Below are positions 21,636-32,283 of a stretch of 64,000 nt of DNA, in pieces. A model generated the notes under the pieces. That model was given only the letters and a program-made list of their open reading frames with translations. It did not search any database and was not told the DNA's origin. Location of the stretch: NCBI GenBank assembly GCA_030038995.1, contig JASHQS010000178.1:1-64000 (forward strand), given 5' to 3'. The DNA comes from Xanthobacteraceae bacterium (GTDB taxonomy: Bacteria > Pseudomonadota > Alphaproteobacteria > Rhizobiales > Xanthobacteraceae). Position numbers and translations under genes: made by a program. How positions within the stretch are numbered: the stretch's first letter is position 1; every line of letters starts with the position of its first letter.

Positions 21636-22631
21636 CTATTTGTTCTGGACGGAGGCCTGTGCATGCGCGACGATCTCCGCGCCATGATTGAATCCGCTGC
21701 AAATGCGGATGTCCAGGCCTTCGCTGTGCGTGCACTGGCGGGCAAGCGCGGCGAGACGGCCGGCTTCTTCGGCCGACGCGGCAAACGCAAAAGCGGTCGG
21801 TCCCCAGGAGCTTTGACCAATGCCGTGGGCACCGGCGGCCTCCAGCGTCGCCAGCACTGCGGCAACGGCCCGGCTGGTGAAAGGCGAGCCGCCCTGCGCC
21901 GGAGCGAAATAGCAGCCGAGCCGCCGCTGCAATTGGCGGATCGCCGCGCCGAAGCTCGGCAAGTCCTGTTCCGCCAGCGCCGGCAGCGCCTTGATGAGGA
22001 CCAGTCGGCAAAGCTGGGCGGCCTCGGCGTCCGACATCGGCGCCAGCCGGGCAAAAGCCGCCACCTCTTCCGCTCCATGCAGACCGCGCTGCGCCGGATC
22101 AAGGACGATCAGAATTCGCCAATCGTCGGGAAACGTCATGTGGCTGACGATCGGTGCCGCCGCTGCTGCGGCGCCATGACCGCCGTCGACAACAAAGCCG
22201 CCGCGGCGGAACAGTCCAATGCCAATTCCCGAGCGAGCGCCGCGCCCGAGTTTCAATGCGTCGGTTTCAATATCCAGCGGCAGATTGTGCAAGCGACGCA
22301 GGCCGACCGCTACGGCAAGCGCGAGCTGAGTCCCGGAGCCAAGGCCGACATGCGCGGGCACGGTCTGCGCAACACTCACCGCATGGGCCTCGTCAAGAGC
22401 GAGCGAGCGCTGCATGATCTCCAGATATCGCCGCACCCGATCGTTTTCCGGACCGGAAACTTCGGGGCACTTCGCTCGCCGGATTGTGAGGCTGGTTTTC
22501 AGATCGCTGACGGCAAGCCCGACGCTGCCGAACCGCCGGCCTAGTCCGCCGTTGAGATCGAGAAAACCCAGATGCAGCCGCGCGGGAACGGTGACGGTAA
22601 TCCGGTCTGGCTGGGGGACGCCGGTGTGCAA
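21636..22631 (-). CDS. Beta-ribofuranosylaminobenzene 5'-phosphate synthase (Orf4-like)
   Basis: GHMP-type motif VPAHVGLGSGTQLALAVAVGLRRLH, RSGIGIGLFRRGGFVVDGG; adjacent to mtdB. Confidence 0.9.
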   Translation of the reverse strand: MHTGVPQPDRITVTVPARLHLGFLDLNGGLGRRFGSVGLAVSDLKTSLTIRRAKCPEVSGPENDRVRRYLEIMQRSLALDEAHAVSVAQTVPAHVGLGSGTQLALAVAVGLRRLHNLPLDIETDALKLGRGARSGIGIGLFRRGGFVVDGGHGAAAAAAPIVSHMTFPDDWRILIVLDPAQRGLHGAEEVAAFARLAPMSDAEAAQLCRLVLIKALPALAEQDLPSFGAAIRQLQRRLGCYFAPAQGGSPFTSRAVAAVLATLEAAGAHGIGQSSWGPTAFAFAASAEEAGRLAALARQCTHSEGLDIRICSGFNHGAEIVAHAQASVQNK

Positions 22632-22750
22632 GCGCAGCCTCCCGAAATTGGCGTTCGCCGGGGTTTTACCGACAGCAATACCGGACTAAACTGCGTCATC
22701 CCGTTTCGGTTTGCAATCTGGACCCAACCAACACCTGCAAGGGCGAGGCC

Positions 22751-23131
22751 ATGACCGAAAGCTCCAAAGAGCGAACTTATACCGATGAAGAAATTCAGGA
22801 GCGTCTGAAGCGTGAGCTGCCGCATTGGTATCTCGAGAACGGTTGGATACGCCGCCGATATCGCACCCACAGTTGGAAGGGCACACTGATGGTCATCAAC
22901 ACGGTCGGCCATCTCGCCGAGGCGGCGTGGCATCATCCGGACATCACCGCGTCCTATGCCTGGGTCGAGGTGCGGCTGCAAAATCATGCCGCCAAAGGCA
23001 TCACCGACAAGGATTTCGAGCTGGCCAAAAAAATCGAGGACACCGTGCACTGGCAGCCCGCCAAGGCGGGCGGCGCGCTGGAAGGTACTCCGGAAAAGGA
23101 TCAGCGTTTCGCCTACATCAAATATGACTGA
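22751..23131 (+). CDS. Pterin-4a-carbinolamine dehydratase-like protein
   Basis: WYLENGWIRRRYRTHSWKGTLMVINTVGHLAEAAWHHPDITASYAWVEVRLQNHAAKGITDKDFELA. Confidence 0.9.
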   Translation: MTESSKERTYTDEEIQERLKRELPHWYLENGWIRRRYRTHSWKGTLMVINTVGHLAEAAWHHPDITASYAWVEVRLQNHAAKGITDKDFELAKKIEDTVHWQPAKAGGALEGTPEKDQRFAYIKYD

Positions 23132-23172
23132 GGCCGCGGACTTTTCGATCCGCTTGAGGTCCGGGAGTGGGG

Positions 23173-24276
23173 ATGGAGCGCGCGTGGGTTGCGGGTGAGC
23201 CGGTGCAGCTCGACGCCGCGATTGCCGAGGCGGCCAAGCTCGTTGCTGCGAGTCGTCAGCCGCTCATTGCGGGGCTGGGCGCCGACGTCGCGGGCGTCCG
23301 CGCCGCAATATCGCTGGCGCAACGCAGCGGCGGCGTCATCGACCATATGCACGCCGAAAGCCTGCTGCGGAATCTCGACGTCGCGCGCTCCTCCGGCGTC
23401 ATGTTGACGACGCCGACCGAGGCTGAGGTGCATGCCGACACGCTGCTCGTGGCGGGGCCGGTTCGGCAGACCACGCTATTTCAGCAACTCGTTTCGGGAT
23501 CTTCTCGGCGAACCACAGGCGCGAAGGTGCGTCGCATTTTTTGGCTCTGCCCAGAGAGCGGCACCGCAACAGCGGTCGCCGGCCGCGACAGCGTTAACGT
23601 TGTCGGAAGGGCGCTGCGCGATCTGCCGGCGGTGCTCGCCGCGCTGCGAGCGTGCATTGTCGGCCGACCCATCGCCAAGACCGCGATATCGGTCAGAACA
23701 CTGGAGCAGCTTTCGCGCGACCTCAAAGCTTCGCGATTTGGCGTGGCGATCTGGACCGTCGCTCATGTCGATGCGCTGGCAATCGAGATGTTGTGCGGTC
23801 TGGTGGATGACCTCAATGCAAAAACCCGCTTCTCCACATTGCCGCTGCCCCCGGCGGACAACGCGCTCGGCGCTCTGCACGCCTGCGGCTGGATGACCGG
23901 CCTGCCGATGCGCACCGGCTTCGGCCGCGGCCATGCGCACCACGACCCATGGCTGTTCGACAGCCGGCGCCTGATCGGCGGCGGCGAAACCGACTGCGTC
24001 ATCTGGATTTCGGCCTATCACGCCGAAGCGCCGCCGTGGCGCGAAGCGCCGCCGACCATCGCCCTGACGGCTGATGGCGCCGCCTTTCGGGTACCGCCGC
24101 GCGTACATATCGCCGTCGGCGTCCCGGCCATCGATCATCCTGCCATCCACTATTTGCCGTCGACCGGCACGCTGTCGGCGGTCGCCGCGTCGCAGCCGAG
24201 CACGCGGATTTCCGTCGCTGATGCAATCTCGCGCATTGCCGCCTCGTTGCCGGACGATGGAGCGCGTCGATGCTGA
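23173..24276 (+). CDS. fhcB: Formyltransferase/hydrolase complex subunit B
   Basis: Formylmethanofuran dehydrogenase subunit B-like; first gene of a four-gene overlapping operon; start codon approximate (an alternative lies at 23167). Confidence 0.88.
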   Translation: MERAWVAGEPVQLDAAIAEAAKLVAASRQPLIAGLGADVAGVRAAISLAQRSGGVIDHMHAESLLRNLDVARSSGVMLTTPTEAEVHADTLLVAGPVRQTTLFQQLVSGSSRRTTGAKVRRIFWLCPESGTATAVAGRDSVNVVGRALRDLPAVLAALRACIVGRPIAKTAISVRTLEQLSRDLKASRFGVAIWTVAHVDALAIEMLCGLVDDLNAKTRFSTLPLPPADNALGALHACGWMTGLPMRTGFGRGHAHHDPWLFDSRRLIGGGETDCVIWISAYHAEAPPWREAPPTIALTADGAAFRVPPRVHIAVGVPAIDHPAIHYLPSTGTLSAVAASQPSTRISVADAISRIAASLPDDGARRC

Positions 24277-25907
24277 CGCTCCTTGCCGGCGGACGCGTCA
24301 TTGATCCGGTCAACGGCCGCGACGAGGCGGGCGACGTGTGGATGCGCGACGGACGCATCGTCGACGCGCCGAGGGAGACGCGGCCCGACGCGACCTACGA
24401 CGCGACGGGCAAGATCGTGATGGCCGGCGCCATCGACATTCACTCGCATATCGCCGGTTGGAACGTGAACACCGCGCGTCTCTTGCTGCCGGAATATCAT
24501 CGCGCCGCCATGGCGCGTCCGGCCACGACGCCGCTGTCATATGCCGGATGGTCGACCTTCGAGACCGGCGGCCGCTACGCCACGATGGGTTTTACCACCG
24601 TCGTCGAGCCGGCGGTATCGCCGCATTACGCGCTACACGCTCACCTTGAACTGGCCGACACCCCGATCATCGACAAGGCGACGCTCGCCATGCTCGGCAA
24701 CGATGATTATCTGCTCAGCTTGCTGCGCGCCAAGGAGAGCGAATCGGCGATCGAGGATTACGTCGCCTGGGTTCTCGAAATGTCGCGCTCGATCGGCATC
24801 AAGGTCGTCAACCCCGGCGGCGCCGCGGCATTCAAGGAAAACGTGCGCGCGTTCTCGCTTGACGACGTCGTCCCGCATTACGGAATCTCGTCGCGGCAAA
24901 TCGTGAAGGCCTTGCAGCGCGCCGTGAACAAACTCGGCGTGCCGCATCCGCTTCACGTGCATTGCAATAATCTCGGGCTTGCCGGAAATGTCGAGACCGC
25001 GCTCGAAACCATAGAAGCGGCCGAGGGCTTGCCGTTGCACCTCGCCCATTTGCAATTCTACAGCTATGGCAGCGACGGCGAGCGAGGCTTTTCTTCCGCC
25101 GCGGCGCGGCTCGCGGAAGCCGTGAACGCAGCGGCGGCGGCGGTGACGGTCGATGTCGGCCAGGTCATGTTCGGGCCCACGGTAACGAGTTCGGCGGACG
25201 TGTTGCGCCAATTCAACGCTCGCCACAGGGCGCGACCGAAAAAGTGGTTGATCCTCGACGGCGATGCCAACGGCGCCGGCATCGTACCCTACGAGTATCG
25301 CCGCAGCGATTTCTACAATGCCGTCCAGTGGGCCGTCGGCCTCGAATTGTTTTTGCTGATCGACGATCCCGAACGCGTTTTCTTCACCACCGATCATCCG
25401 AACGGCGCGCCCTTTACCAGTTATCCCGAGATTTTCGCGCTGCTCATGAGCCGCGATCTGCGCGCGAAATGGATCGCCGATCTGCCAAGCGCGGCGATGG
25501 CGGTGACGACGCTGCCGTCAATCAGGCGCGAATATACGCTGCCGGAGATCGCGGTCATGACCCGCGCGGCGCCGGCGCGTCTTTTCGGCCTGACCGACCG
25601 CGGTCATCTCGGTGCCGGCGCAGTGGCGGACGTGGCCGTGTACGAAGACGATGCCGACCGCGCCAAAATGTTTCGTGCCGCCGCGCTCGTGTTCAAAGAC
25701 GGCGAGCTTGTCGTGCGCGACGGCGGGGTCTTGCGCCACACCTGGGGCCGCGCCCTCACTGTCGCCCCGCAACGCGACCGGGCGGTCGATCGGCGCATGA
25801 AAGATTATTACGAAGAGCGCTACGGCCTGGCGGACGATTTATTCAAAGTTCCAGCCGACGCGCTGGGTCGACCTGAACCATTCGAGGTCGTGCCATGCCG
25901 GCCGTGA
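24270..25907 (+). CDS. fhcA: Formyltransferase/hydrolase complex subunit A
   Basis: Amidohydrolase-type FmdA: GAIDIHSHIAGWNVNTARLLLPEYHR, LHVHCNNLGLAGN, FTTDHPNGAPFTSYP. Confidence 0.95.
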   Translation: MLTLLAGGRVIDPVNGRDEAGDVWMRDGRIVDAPRETRPDATYDATGKIVMAGAIDIHSHIAGWNVNTARLLLPEYHRAAMARPATTPLSYAGWSTFETGGRYATMGFTTVVEPAVSPHYALHAHLELADTPIIDKATLAMLGNDDYLLSLLRAKESESAIEDYVAWVLEMSRSIGIKVVNPGGAAAFKENVRAFSLDDVVPHYGISSRQIVKALQRAVNKLGVPHPLHVHCNNLGLAGNVETALETIEAAEGLPLHLAHLQFYSYGSDGERGFSSAAARLAEAVNAAAAAVTVDVGQVMFGPTVTSSADVLRQFNARHRARPKKWLILDGDANGAGIVPYEYRRSDFYNAVQWAVGLELFLLIDDPERVFFTTDHPNGAPFTSYPEIFALLMSRDLRAKWIADLPSAAMAVTTLPSIRREYTLPEIAVMTRAAPARLFGLTDRGHLGAGAVADVAVYEDDADRAKMFRAAALVFKDGELVVRDGGVLRHTWGRALTVAPQRDRAVDRRMKDYYEERYGLADDLFKVPADALGRPEPFEVVPCRP

Positions 25908-26803
25908 CCGTCAAAGGCATGCGCATCGACGACACCTTTGCCGAGGCCTTCGGCATGCGGGCAACTGCGCTGATCATCACCGCCGACAGCGCGAGGTGGG
26001 CACGACAAGCCGCAATCATCATGACCGGCATGGCCACTTCGGTAATCGGTTGCGGCTGCGAGGCCGGCATTGATCGCGAACTGACCAGCAAACAGACCCC
26101 GGACGGACGGCCAGGGATTAGGGTTTTGCTGTTTGCCGTGTCGACCGCCGAGTTGCAGAAACAGGTGCAGACCCGCGTCGGCCAATGCGTGCTGACGAGC
26201 CCGAGCTCGGCCTGCTATTCCGGCCTCGAAGGTGAAGAATCGCTTCGACTCGGCGATGGGTTGCGCTATTTCGGCGACGGCTGGCAGATTTCCAAGCGCG
26301 TCGGCGCAAAACATTTCTGGCGCATCCCGGTCATGGACGGAGAGTTTGTGTGCGAGGCGAGCGCCGGTTTGACCAAAAAAGCGGTCGGCGGCGGCAACCT
26401 TCTCGTTATCGGCCGCACGGCGCAGACGACGCGGGCTGCGGCCGAGGCGGCTGCCGCGGCAATCGCCAAGGTGCCGGACGTAATCGCGCCATTTCCGGGC
26501 GGAATCGTCCGCTCCGGCTCGAAGGTCGGCTCGAAATACAAGGGCGTTTCCGCTTCCACCAACGACGCCTATTGTCCGACGCTGCGCGGCGCCGTGAAGA
26601 CGGCGCTCGACCACGACGCGGGCTCGGTGCTTGAGATCGTCATCGACGGGCTCACGTCCGATGCCGTCGCTGCCGCCATGCGAGCCGGCATCGCCGCGAT
26701 CGTCAAGCTTGGTCCCAAACGCGGCGCCACGCGGATCAGCGCCGGCAATTACGGCGGCAAGCTCGGCCCGCATCACTATTACTTGCGGAAATTGCTGCCG
26801 TGA
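25895..26803 (+). CDS. fhcD: Formylmethanofuran--tetrahydromethanopterin formyltransferase
   Basis: IDDTFAEAFGMRATALIITADS, TSPSSACYSGLEG, KVGSKYKGVSASTNDAYCPTLR. Confidence 0.95.
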   Translation: MPAVTVKGMRIDDTFAEAFGMRATALIITADSARWARQAAIIMTGMATSVIGCGCEAGIDRELTSKQTPDGRPGIRVLLFAVSTAELQKQVQTRVGQCVLTSPSSACYSGLEGEESLRLGDGLRYFGDGWQISKRVGAKHFWRIPVMDGEFVCEASAGLTKKAVGGGNLLVIGRTAQTTRAAAEAAAAAIAKVPDVIAPFPGGIVRSGSKVGSKYKGVSASTNDAYCPTLRGAVKTALDHDAGSVLEIVIDGLTSDAVAAAMRAGIAAIVKLGPKRGATRISAGNYGGKLGPHHYYLRKLLP

Positions 26804-27621
26804 CGCGGCTCACCCTCACGCTCCGCCAACGCCCGAGCCAGCGGCTCGATCTGTCGCCATTGGTGCCGCATCTCTTAGCCGGCAAGTCGGCCCGCCAGAT
26901 CGAACGCATCGAATTGCAGACGACGCGGCATCGTGCCGCAGTCGGCGAGGTGTTTCGGCTGCGCATGGGCGACGCCGAGCAAATCTGCATCGAGGGTAGT
27001 TGCGAGCGTTTGGATTACGTCGGCCGGGAGATGGCGGGTGGCGAGCTTCTGGTTGACGGCGATGTCGGCATCCAAGCCGGTCGGCTCATGACCGGAGGTC
27101 GGCTCACGGTGCTGGGCAATGCTGGACCGTGGGCTGCGTCCGGGATGAAATCCGGCGTGCTTCAGATTGCGGGCACGGCGGGCGACCGGCTCGCCGGCCC
27201 GCTGCCGGGAGAGATCAGCGGAATGCGCGGCGGCATCGCCGTCGTTCGCGGCAACGCGGGCGAACGCGCCGGCGACCGCATGCGGCGCGGCACGATCATC
27301 ATCGAAGGCGCCGCCGGGCCGTATGCCGGCGCCAGAATGATTGCCGGCACGCTGATCGTCTCAGGCGGGGCCGGGCCGCTGCCCGGGTTTCTCCTCAAGC
27401 GCGGCACCATCGTTCTCGGCAGCGGCTGCGGCGCGCTCTCGCCGACATTCGTCGATTGCGGCGTACACCAGCTCCTCGCCAATCGATACATGGCCGCGAT
27501 GATCGAGCACTACAGCAAGTCTGCGGCCAGGCTCATGCGCCGGCCGCTAAGGCGGCTTGCGGGCGATATGGCGGTGCTGGGCAAAGGCGAGATCTTTCTC
27601 GGAAACGGCACGGATGTTTAG
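26800..27621 (+). CDS. fhcC: Formyltransferase/hydrolase complex subunit C
   Basis: GltB-type repeat protein: MAGGELLVDGDVGIQAGRLMTGGRLTVLGNAG...MRRGTIIIEGAAGPYAGARMIAGTLIV. Confidence 0.93.
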   Translation: MTRLTLTLRQRPSQRLDLSPLVPHLLAGKSARQIERIELQTTRHRAAVGEVFRLRMGDAEQICIEGSCERLDYVGREMAGGELLVDGDVGIQAGRLMTGGRLTVLGNAGPWAASGMKSGVLQIAGTAGDRLAGPLPGEISGMRGGIAVVRGNAGERAGDRMRRGTIIIEGAAGPYAGARMIAGTLIVSGGAGPLPGFLLKRGTIVLGSGCGALSPTFVDCGVHQLLANRYMAAMIEHYSKSAARLMRRPLRRLAGDMAVLGKGEIFLGNGTDV

Positions 27622-27689
27622 CGACAAGCCTTCGTAATCGCATGGAAGTTGCGTAAGATAACTATGGCTAACGCGGCCGGAGCCACGTC

Positions 27690-27926
27690 ATGGACATCAT
27701 AGCTATCGTGTTCACCGTTTGCGCGCTGGCGCACCCCAATCAGTGCGAGGAGCAGCGGATCGAATATTTCTGGAACGGCTCGCTGCGCGACTGCATCCAG
27801 GGCGCTCAGCCTTATCTCGCGCAGTGGATCGGCGAGCACCCGAATTGGACCGTCAAACGATATCACTGCGAATTCCCCCGAAAGAAAGATAGAGCCGATG
27901 CGCGTGGAGCAGCGCGCCCGACGTGA
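27690..27926 (+). CDS. Conserved small hypothetical protein
   Basis: MDIIAIVFTVCALAHPNQCEEQRIEYFWNGSLRDCIQGAQPYLAQWIGEHPNWTVKRYHCE; three conserved-looking Cys residues. Confidence 0.55.
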   Translation: MDIIAIVFTVCALAHPNQCEEQRIEYFWNGSLRDCIQGAQPYLAQWIGEHPNWTVKRYHCEFPRKKDRADARGAARPT

Positions 27927-28755
27927 CGCGTTCCTTGAAAAAATCGGAAGCCGTCCGCTGGTCATGGGAATTCTCAACTTGACGCCGGATTCATTTTCCG
28001 ACGGCGGCCGCTTCGTTGTCCCGGAAGCTGCGTTGGCGCACGCCGCCGCGATGGCAGAAGCGGGCTGCGACATCATTGACGTCGGCGGCGAGTCGACGCG
28101 GCCCGGAGCCGTCGCGATCAGTGAGGCCGAAGAGCTTTCGCGCGTCGAGGCGACATTGGCGGGGCTGGTCGGGAGGCTGGAAATTCCGCTGTCAATCGAT
28201 ACTTACAAGGCCAACGTCGCCGCGCGTGCCATCGCAGTGGGCGCCGTCCTGGTGAACGACGTATGGGGCTTGCAGAAAGATCCGACGATGGCCGGCACGG
28301 TCGCCTCGGGCGAAGCCGCGGTCGTGATCATGCACAATCGCGCCGACAAGGACGCCGCGCTCGACATCCTTGCCGAGATCAGGCGATTTTTTGCTCGTTC
28401 GCTTGAACTGGCGGAAATCGCCGGAATCCCGCGCTCGCGCATCATTCTCGATCCCGGAATTGCCTTCGGCAAGACCGCGCGTCAGAACGTTGAAGTGATC
28501 GCCAGGCTCGGCGAGCTGGCTGACTTCGGCTGTCCGATCATGGTCGGGCTTTCGCGCAAGACCTTTTTGGGATCGCTGGTCGAGGGCGGCATCGATGGAC
28601 AGCTCGTCGGTACCGTCACGGCCAATCTCGTGGCGGCGATGCACGGCGCGTCGATCTTCAGAGTCCATGACGTCGCCGAGCATGTCAGCGCGTTCAAAGT
28701 GCGGGACGCGATCTGCGAGGGCGCCAGCCCGGGACCGATTCGCCGACAGCCATGA
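27898..28755 (+). CDS. folP: Dihydropteroate synthase
   Basis: VMGILNLTPDSFSDGGRF, DIIDVGGESTRPGA, IILDPGIAFGKT, VGLSRKTFLGSL. Confidence 0.93.
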   Translation: MRVEQRARRDAFLEKIGSRPLVMGILNLTPDSFSDGGRFVVPEAALAHAAAMAEAGCDIIDVGGESTRPGAVAISEAEELSRVEATLAGLVGRLEIPLSIDTYKANVAARAIAVGAVLVNDVWGLQKDPTMAGTVASGEAAVVIMHNRADKDAALDILAEIRRFFARSLELAEIAGIPRSRIILDPGIAFGKTARQNVEVIARLGELADFGCPIMVGLSRKTFLGSLVEGGIDGQLVGTVTANLVAAMHGASIFRVHDVAEHVSAFKVRDAICEGASPGPIRRQP

Positions 28756-28809
28756 CGGAGAGCTGTCGGCGGGGCGGGCCGCTCCACGATAGGAGCTACA
28801 ACAAGGAAG

Positions 28810-29175
28810 GTGGTCATGACTCGCATTATCCTATCGGTCGGCCTCGGCGCCATGCTGCTGTTCGCTTGCGGCGCAAATTCAAAGGTGAAAGCCGTCGAGA
28901 TCAACGATTATCCAACATCGGCGCGCGTCGACTACGTCTTTGGCTGCATGAAAGCCAACGGCGAAACGCAGGTTTCGCTGCAGAAATGCTCCTGTTCGAT
29001 CGACGTCATCGCCTCGCTATTGCCTTACGACCGCTATGTCGCGGCGGAGACCGTGCTGAGCATGGCTCAGGTCCCCGGAAATCTCGGCGGCGAATTTCGT
29101 TCGACGGAAACCGCTCGCACCGCCCTCCAGGATTTGCGCCGGGCGCAGGCGGAGGCGGAAGTCCGCTGTTTCTGA
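28810..29175 (+). CDS. Small lipoprotein-like/periplasmic protein of the XoxF neighbourhood
   Basis: N-terminal hydrophobic segment followed by Cys; [48 protein letters not shown]. Confidence 0.6.
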   Translation: MVMTRIILSVGLGAMLLFACGANSKVKAVEINDYPTSARVDYVFGCMKANGETQVSLQKCSCSIDVIASLLPYDRYVAAETVLSMAQVPGNLGGEFRSTETARTALQDLRRAQAEAEVRCF

Positions 29176-29184
29176 CGGCGCCGT

Positions 29185-30024
29185 TCACATCGCTTCGACG
29201 GGCCACTCGGCTTTGAAGACCTGGCCCTCGGTATCCTGAGCTTCGACGCGAAACGTGCTCGCGCCGTTCGGCACATAGGAAAACCGGATATTGGGATTTT
29301 CCGATATCGGTATGCCGCCGTCCATCTCCAGGAGCAGCCGGTCGCCTTGCCACTGCCGTCGAGGACCGGGATGTGACGCACGAAGACCAGATCTCCGGCG
29401 AACAGCGTGCCGCTCGCGGCATCGAGCACGGTGAGATCGCTGTCGCTGTGCGACGGGCGCCAGGCTTGCAGCACGAGCGGACGACGGCCGAGGTCGAGCT
29501 TCACCTGATCGGCGACGGTCAGCGCCGGCGGCACGATCTTCACGTCATCGAGCAGGCCGCCCATGCTGGCGCGAAAGGATTTGAGATAATACGAGCCGCG
29601 CTCCGCCAATGCGCGCGGCAGATTATGGTGACCGACGACGATGGCCGGCGGCGAAAGCGCCGCATTGCCGAATACATGATCGGGGTGGCCGTGCGTGTTT
29701 ATGACGTAGCGGATCGGTTTATCGGTAATGTGACGGACAGCGGCGCGAAGCCGTCGCCCCTCGCGCACGCTGGCCGCCGGTGTCGACGACGGCCACGCCG
29801 TCGTCGCCGACGATAAAGCCAACGTTGGCGATCGCCCCTTCGTTGGCGGCGTTCATCAGGGCGATGGCGCCAGCATGCACATAGACGCCAGGCGCCGCTT
29901 CATTGACTGCGAGCGCCTCTATCCGATCCTGCGAATAGATCAGCGTCACCGACCTGCCGAAAAGAACCGTAAGCAAGGCAGTCCCCAGGCCAATCCTGAC
30001 GATGCTGTCGCGTGCGCCCATCAT
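29185..30024 (-). pseudogene. Quinoprotein-relay-type zinc metallohydrolase with +1 frameshift, its C-terminus replaced by the 3' end of a SoxYZ-like carrier gene
   Basis: [18 protein letters not shown] | (frameshift) [36 protein letters not shown]...[19 protein letters not shown] | (junction) [53 protein letters not shown]. Confidence 0.75.
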
Positions 30025-30384
30025 GCGGGATCCTGCCTCCGCGTCTCACGGCGTTTTCCGAGCTCCTGCCCACTTCACATAGCGACGAGTTTTCGGCTCA
30101 ATGTTGGGAGACGTCCCGAGTAGTAATTTCTATTGCGCGCCAACCGATATGGGCATAGTATCGCATAAGTTTCCGGCTTCAAGGACGCCAACTTTTCAGG
30201 GAGGGTTGGCGTTTCTTCGAAGGCGTGCGTAGGCTCTGAGAGAAGAAGATTCTCGGGCTGCGCTGATGCCGTGACACGCTGCCGGAGATGCTTCCCGAGG
30301 CACGGGTTTGCGTCGCGAGGCCAAGCTCGCTTTGGGCTTGTTCACGTCGGTGCGCCCCCGTGAAACACGCAGGGAGGACGCACG

Positions 30385-32187
30385 ATGCGTTGTTTCTCAC
30401 TTACGGTCGGTATTTGCATGGGACTGGTCGCAACGCTTACCGCGGCCACTGTCTATGCTGATAGCGATGAGGAAAAAGCAGCGGCAAACCCGGCCAATTG
30501 GGCAATGCCGCGGCTGAACAACAGCCTAACCGCCTATTCAACGCTGAAGCAGATCAACACCGGCAATGTCGGCAAGCTGCAGGTCGCATGGACGTTCTCC
30601 ACCGGCGTGCTGCGTGGCCACGAAGGAGCACCGCTCGTCATCGGCGATGTGATGTACTTAGTCACCCCGTTTCCGAACATCGTGTATGCGCTCGATCTCA
30701 ATCACGATGGGAAGATTATTTGGAAGTACGAGCCAAAGCAGGATCCCAATGTCATCCCGGTGATGTGCTGCGATACCGTCAATCGTGGCTTGTCGTTTGG
30801 TGACGGGAAGATTTTCCTGCACCAAGCCGACACTACGCTGGTCGCGCTCGACGCCAAGACCGGGAAGGTAGTGTGGTCGGTGAAGGATGGCGACCCGACG
30901 AAAGGCGAAACCGGCACGTCGGCGCCGTTCGTTTACAAGGACAAGGTCCTGGTCGGAGATTCCGGCGGAGAATTCGGCGTTCAGTGTCACATGACCGCCT
31001 ACAACATCAAGGACGGCAAGCGGGTGTGGCGTGGCTACTCTGAAGGCCCCGACGATCAAATTCTCGTCGACCCCGAAAAGACAACTTCGCTCGGCAAGCC
31101 GATCGGAAAGGATTCCAGCCTAAAAACTTGGCAGGGCGATCAATGGAAGATCGGCGGCGGCTGCACTTGGGGCTGGCCGTCCTACGATCCGCAGCTCAAT
31201 CTGATCTACTGGGGTTCAGGCAATCCGTCGACGTGGAACCCGAGCCAACGCCCGGGCGACAATAAATGGTCGATGACCATCTGGGCCCGCAACCTTGATA
31301 CCGGCGTGGCCAAGTGGGTCTATCAGATGACGCCCCACGACCAGTGGGACTATGACGGCGTCAACGAGATGGTCCTGACCGATCAGCGCATCAATGGTCG
31401 CGAACGCAAGCTCTTGACCCACTTCGATCGCAACGGTCTCGGCTACACGCTTGACCGCGTGACCGGCGAGCTTCTCGTCGCCCAGAAGTACGATCCGGCG
31501 GTAAACTGGACCAGCGGAGTCGACATGAACAAAAACTCCGCGAACTATGGCCGGCCCACGGTCGTCGAGAAATATTCGACGGAGACGCCGAATGTAAACC
31601 ATACCGGCATCTGTCCCGCGGCACTTGGAACCAAGGACGAGCAGCCGTCCGCCTATTCGCCGGAGACGCAGCTGTTCTACGTGCCGACGAACCACGTCTG
31701 CATGGACTACGAGCCGTTCAAGGTCAGCTACACGGCGGGTCAGCCTTATGTCGGGGCGACGCTCTCGATGTACCCGGCCCCTGGCGGCAACAACATGGGC
31801 AACTTCATCGCCTGGGACGGCAAGACGGGAAAGATCGTCTGGTCCGACCCCGAGCTGTTCTCGGTGTGGTCCGGCGCGCTGGCGACCGCCGGCGGCGTGG
31901 TGTTCTACGGCACGCTGGAAGGTTATCTGAAGGCGGTGGACGCCAAGACGGGTAAGCTGCTTTACAAGTTTAAAACCCCGTCCGGCATCATCGGCAACGT
32001 CATGACGTACGAGCACGGCGGCAAGCAATATGTGGCGGTGCTGTCTGGCGTCGGCGGCTGGGCGGGAATCGGCCTGGCGGCCGGCCTTACCGATCCGCAC
32101 GCCGGCTTGGGCGCAGTGGGCGGCTATGCCGCACTGAGCAACTACACTGCGCTGGGCGGACAGCTCACGGTCTTTACGCTGCCTTGA
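30385..32187 (+). CDS. xoxF: Lanthanide-type PQQ-dependent methanol dehydrogenase
   Basis: PQQ beta-propeller, vicinal disulfide MCCDTVNRG, and Asp in [13 protein letters not shown] (XoxF signature; MxaF has Ala at this site). Confidence 0.95.
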   Translation: MRCFSLTVGICMGLVATLTAATVYADSDEEKAAANPANWAMPRLNNSLTAYSTLKQINTGNVGKLQVAWTFSTGVLRGHEGAPLVIGDVMYLVTPFPNIVYALDLNHDGKIIWKYEPKQDPNVIPVMCCDTVNRGLSFGDGKIFLHQADTTLVALDAKTGKVVWSVKDGDPTKGETGTSAPFVYKDKVLVGDSGGEFGVQCHMTAYNIKDGKRVWRGYSEGPDDQILVDPEKTTSLGKPIGKDSSLKTWQGDQWKIGGGCTWGWPSYDPQLNLIYWGSGNPSTWNPSQRPGDNKWSMTIWARNLDTGVAKWVYQMTPHDQWDYDGVNEMVLTDQRINGRERKLLTHFDRNGLGYTLDRVTGELLVAQKYDPAVNWTSGVDMNKNSANYGRPTVVEKYSTETPNVNHTGICPAALGTKDEQPSAYSPETQLFYVPTNHVCMDYEPFKVSYTAGQPYVGATLSMYPAPGGNNMGNFIAWDGKTGKIVWSDPELFSVWSGALATAGGVVFYGTLEGYLKAVDAKTGKLLYKFKTPSGIIGNVMTYEHGGKQYVAVLSGVGGWAGIGLAAGLTDPHAGLGAVGGYAALSNYTALGGQLTVFTLP

Positions 32188-32283
32188 GGGATCGCGAAGC
32201 GAACCTGAAATTTCTCCGGCGCGTCGTCACGGGCGCGCCGGAGCTAGCTTTTGTCTCTCCGCTATCGTCGTAAGGACTCTGTC

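Noticed and set aside
30385-32187. Possibility of a calcium-type MxaF
   Set aside because: Asp in WDYDGVNEM (MxaF has Ala) and absence of mxaI/mxaACKL genes support XoxF.
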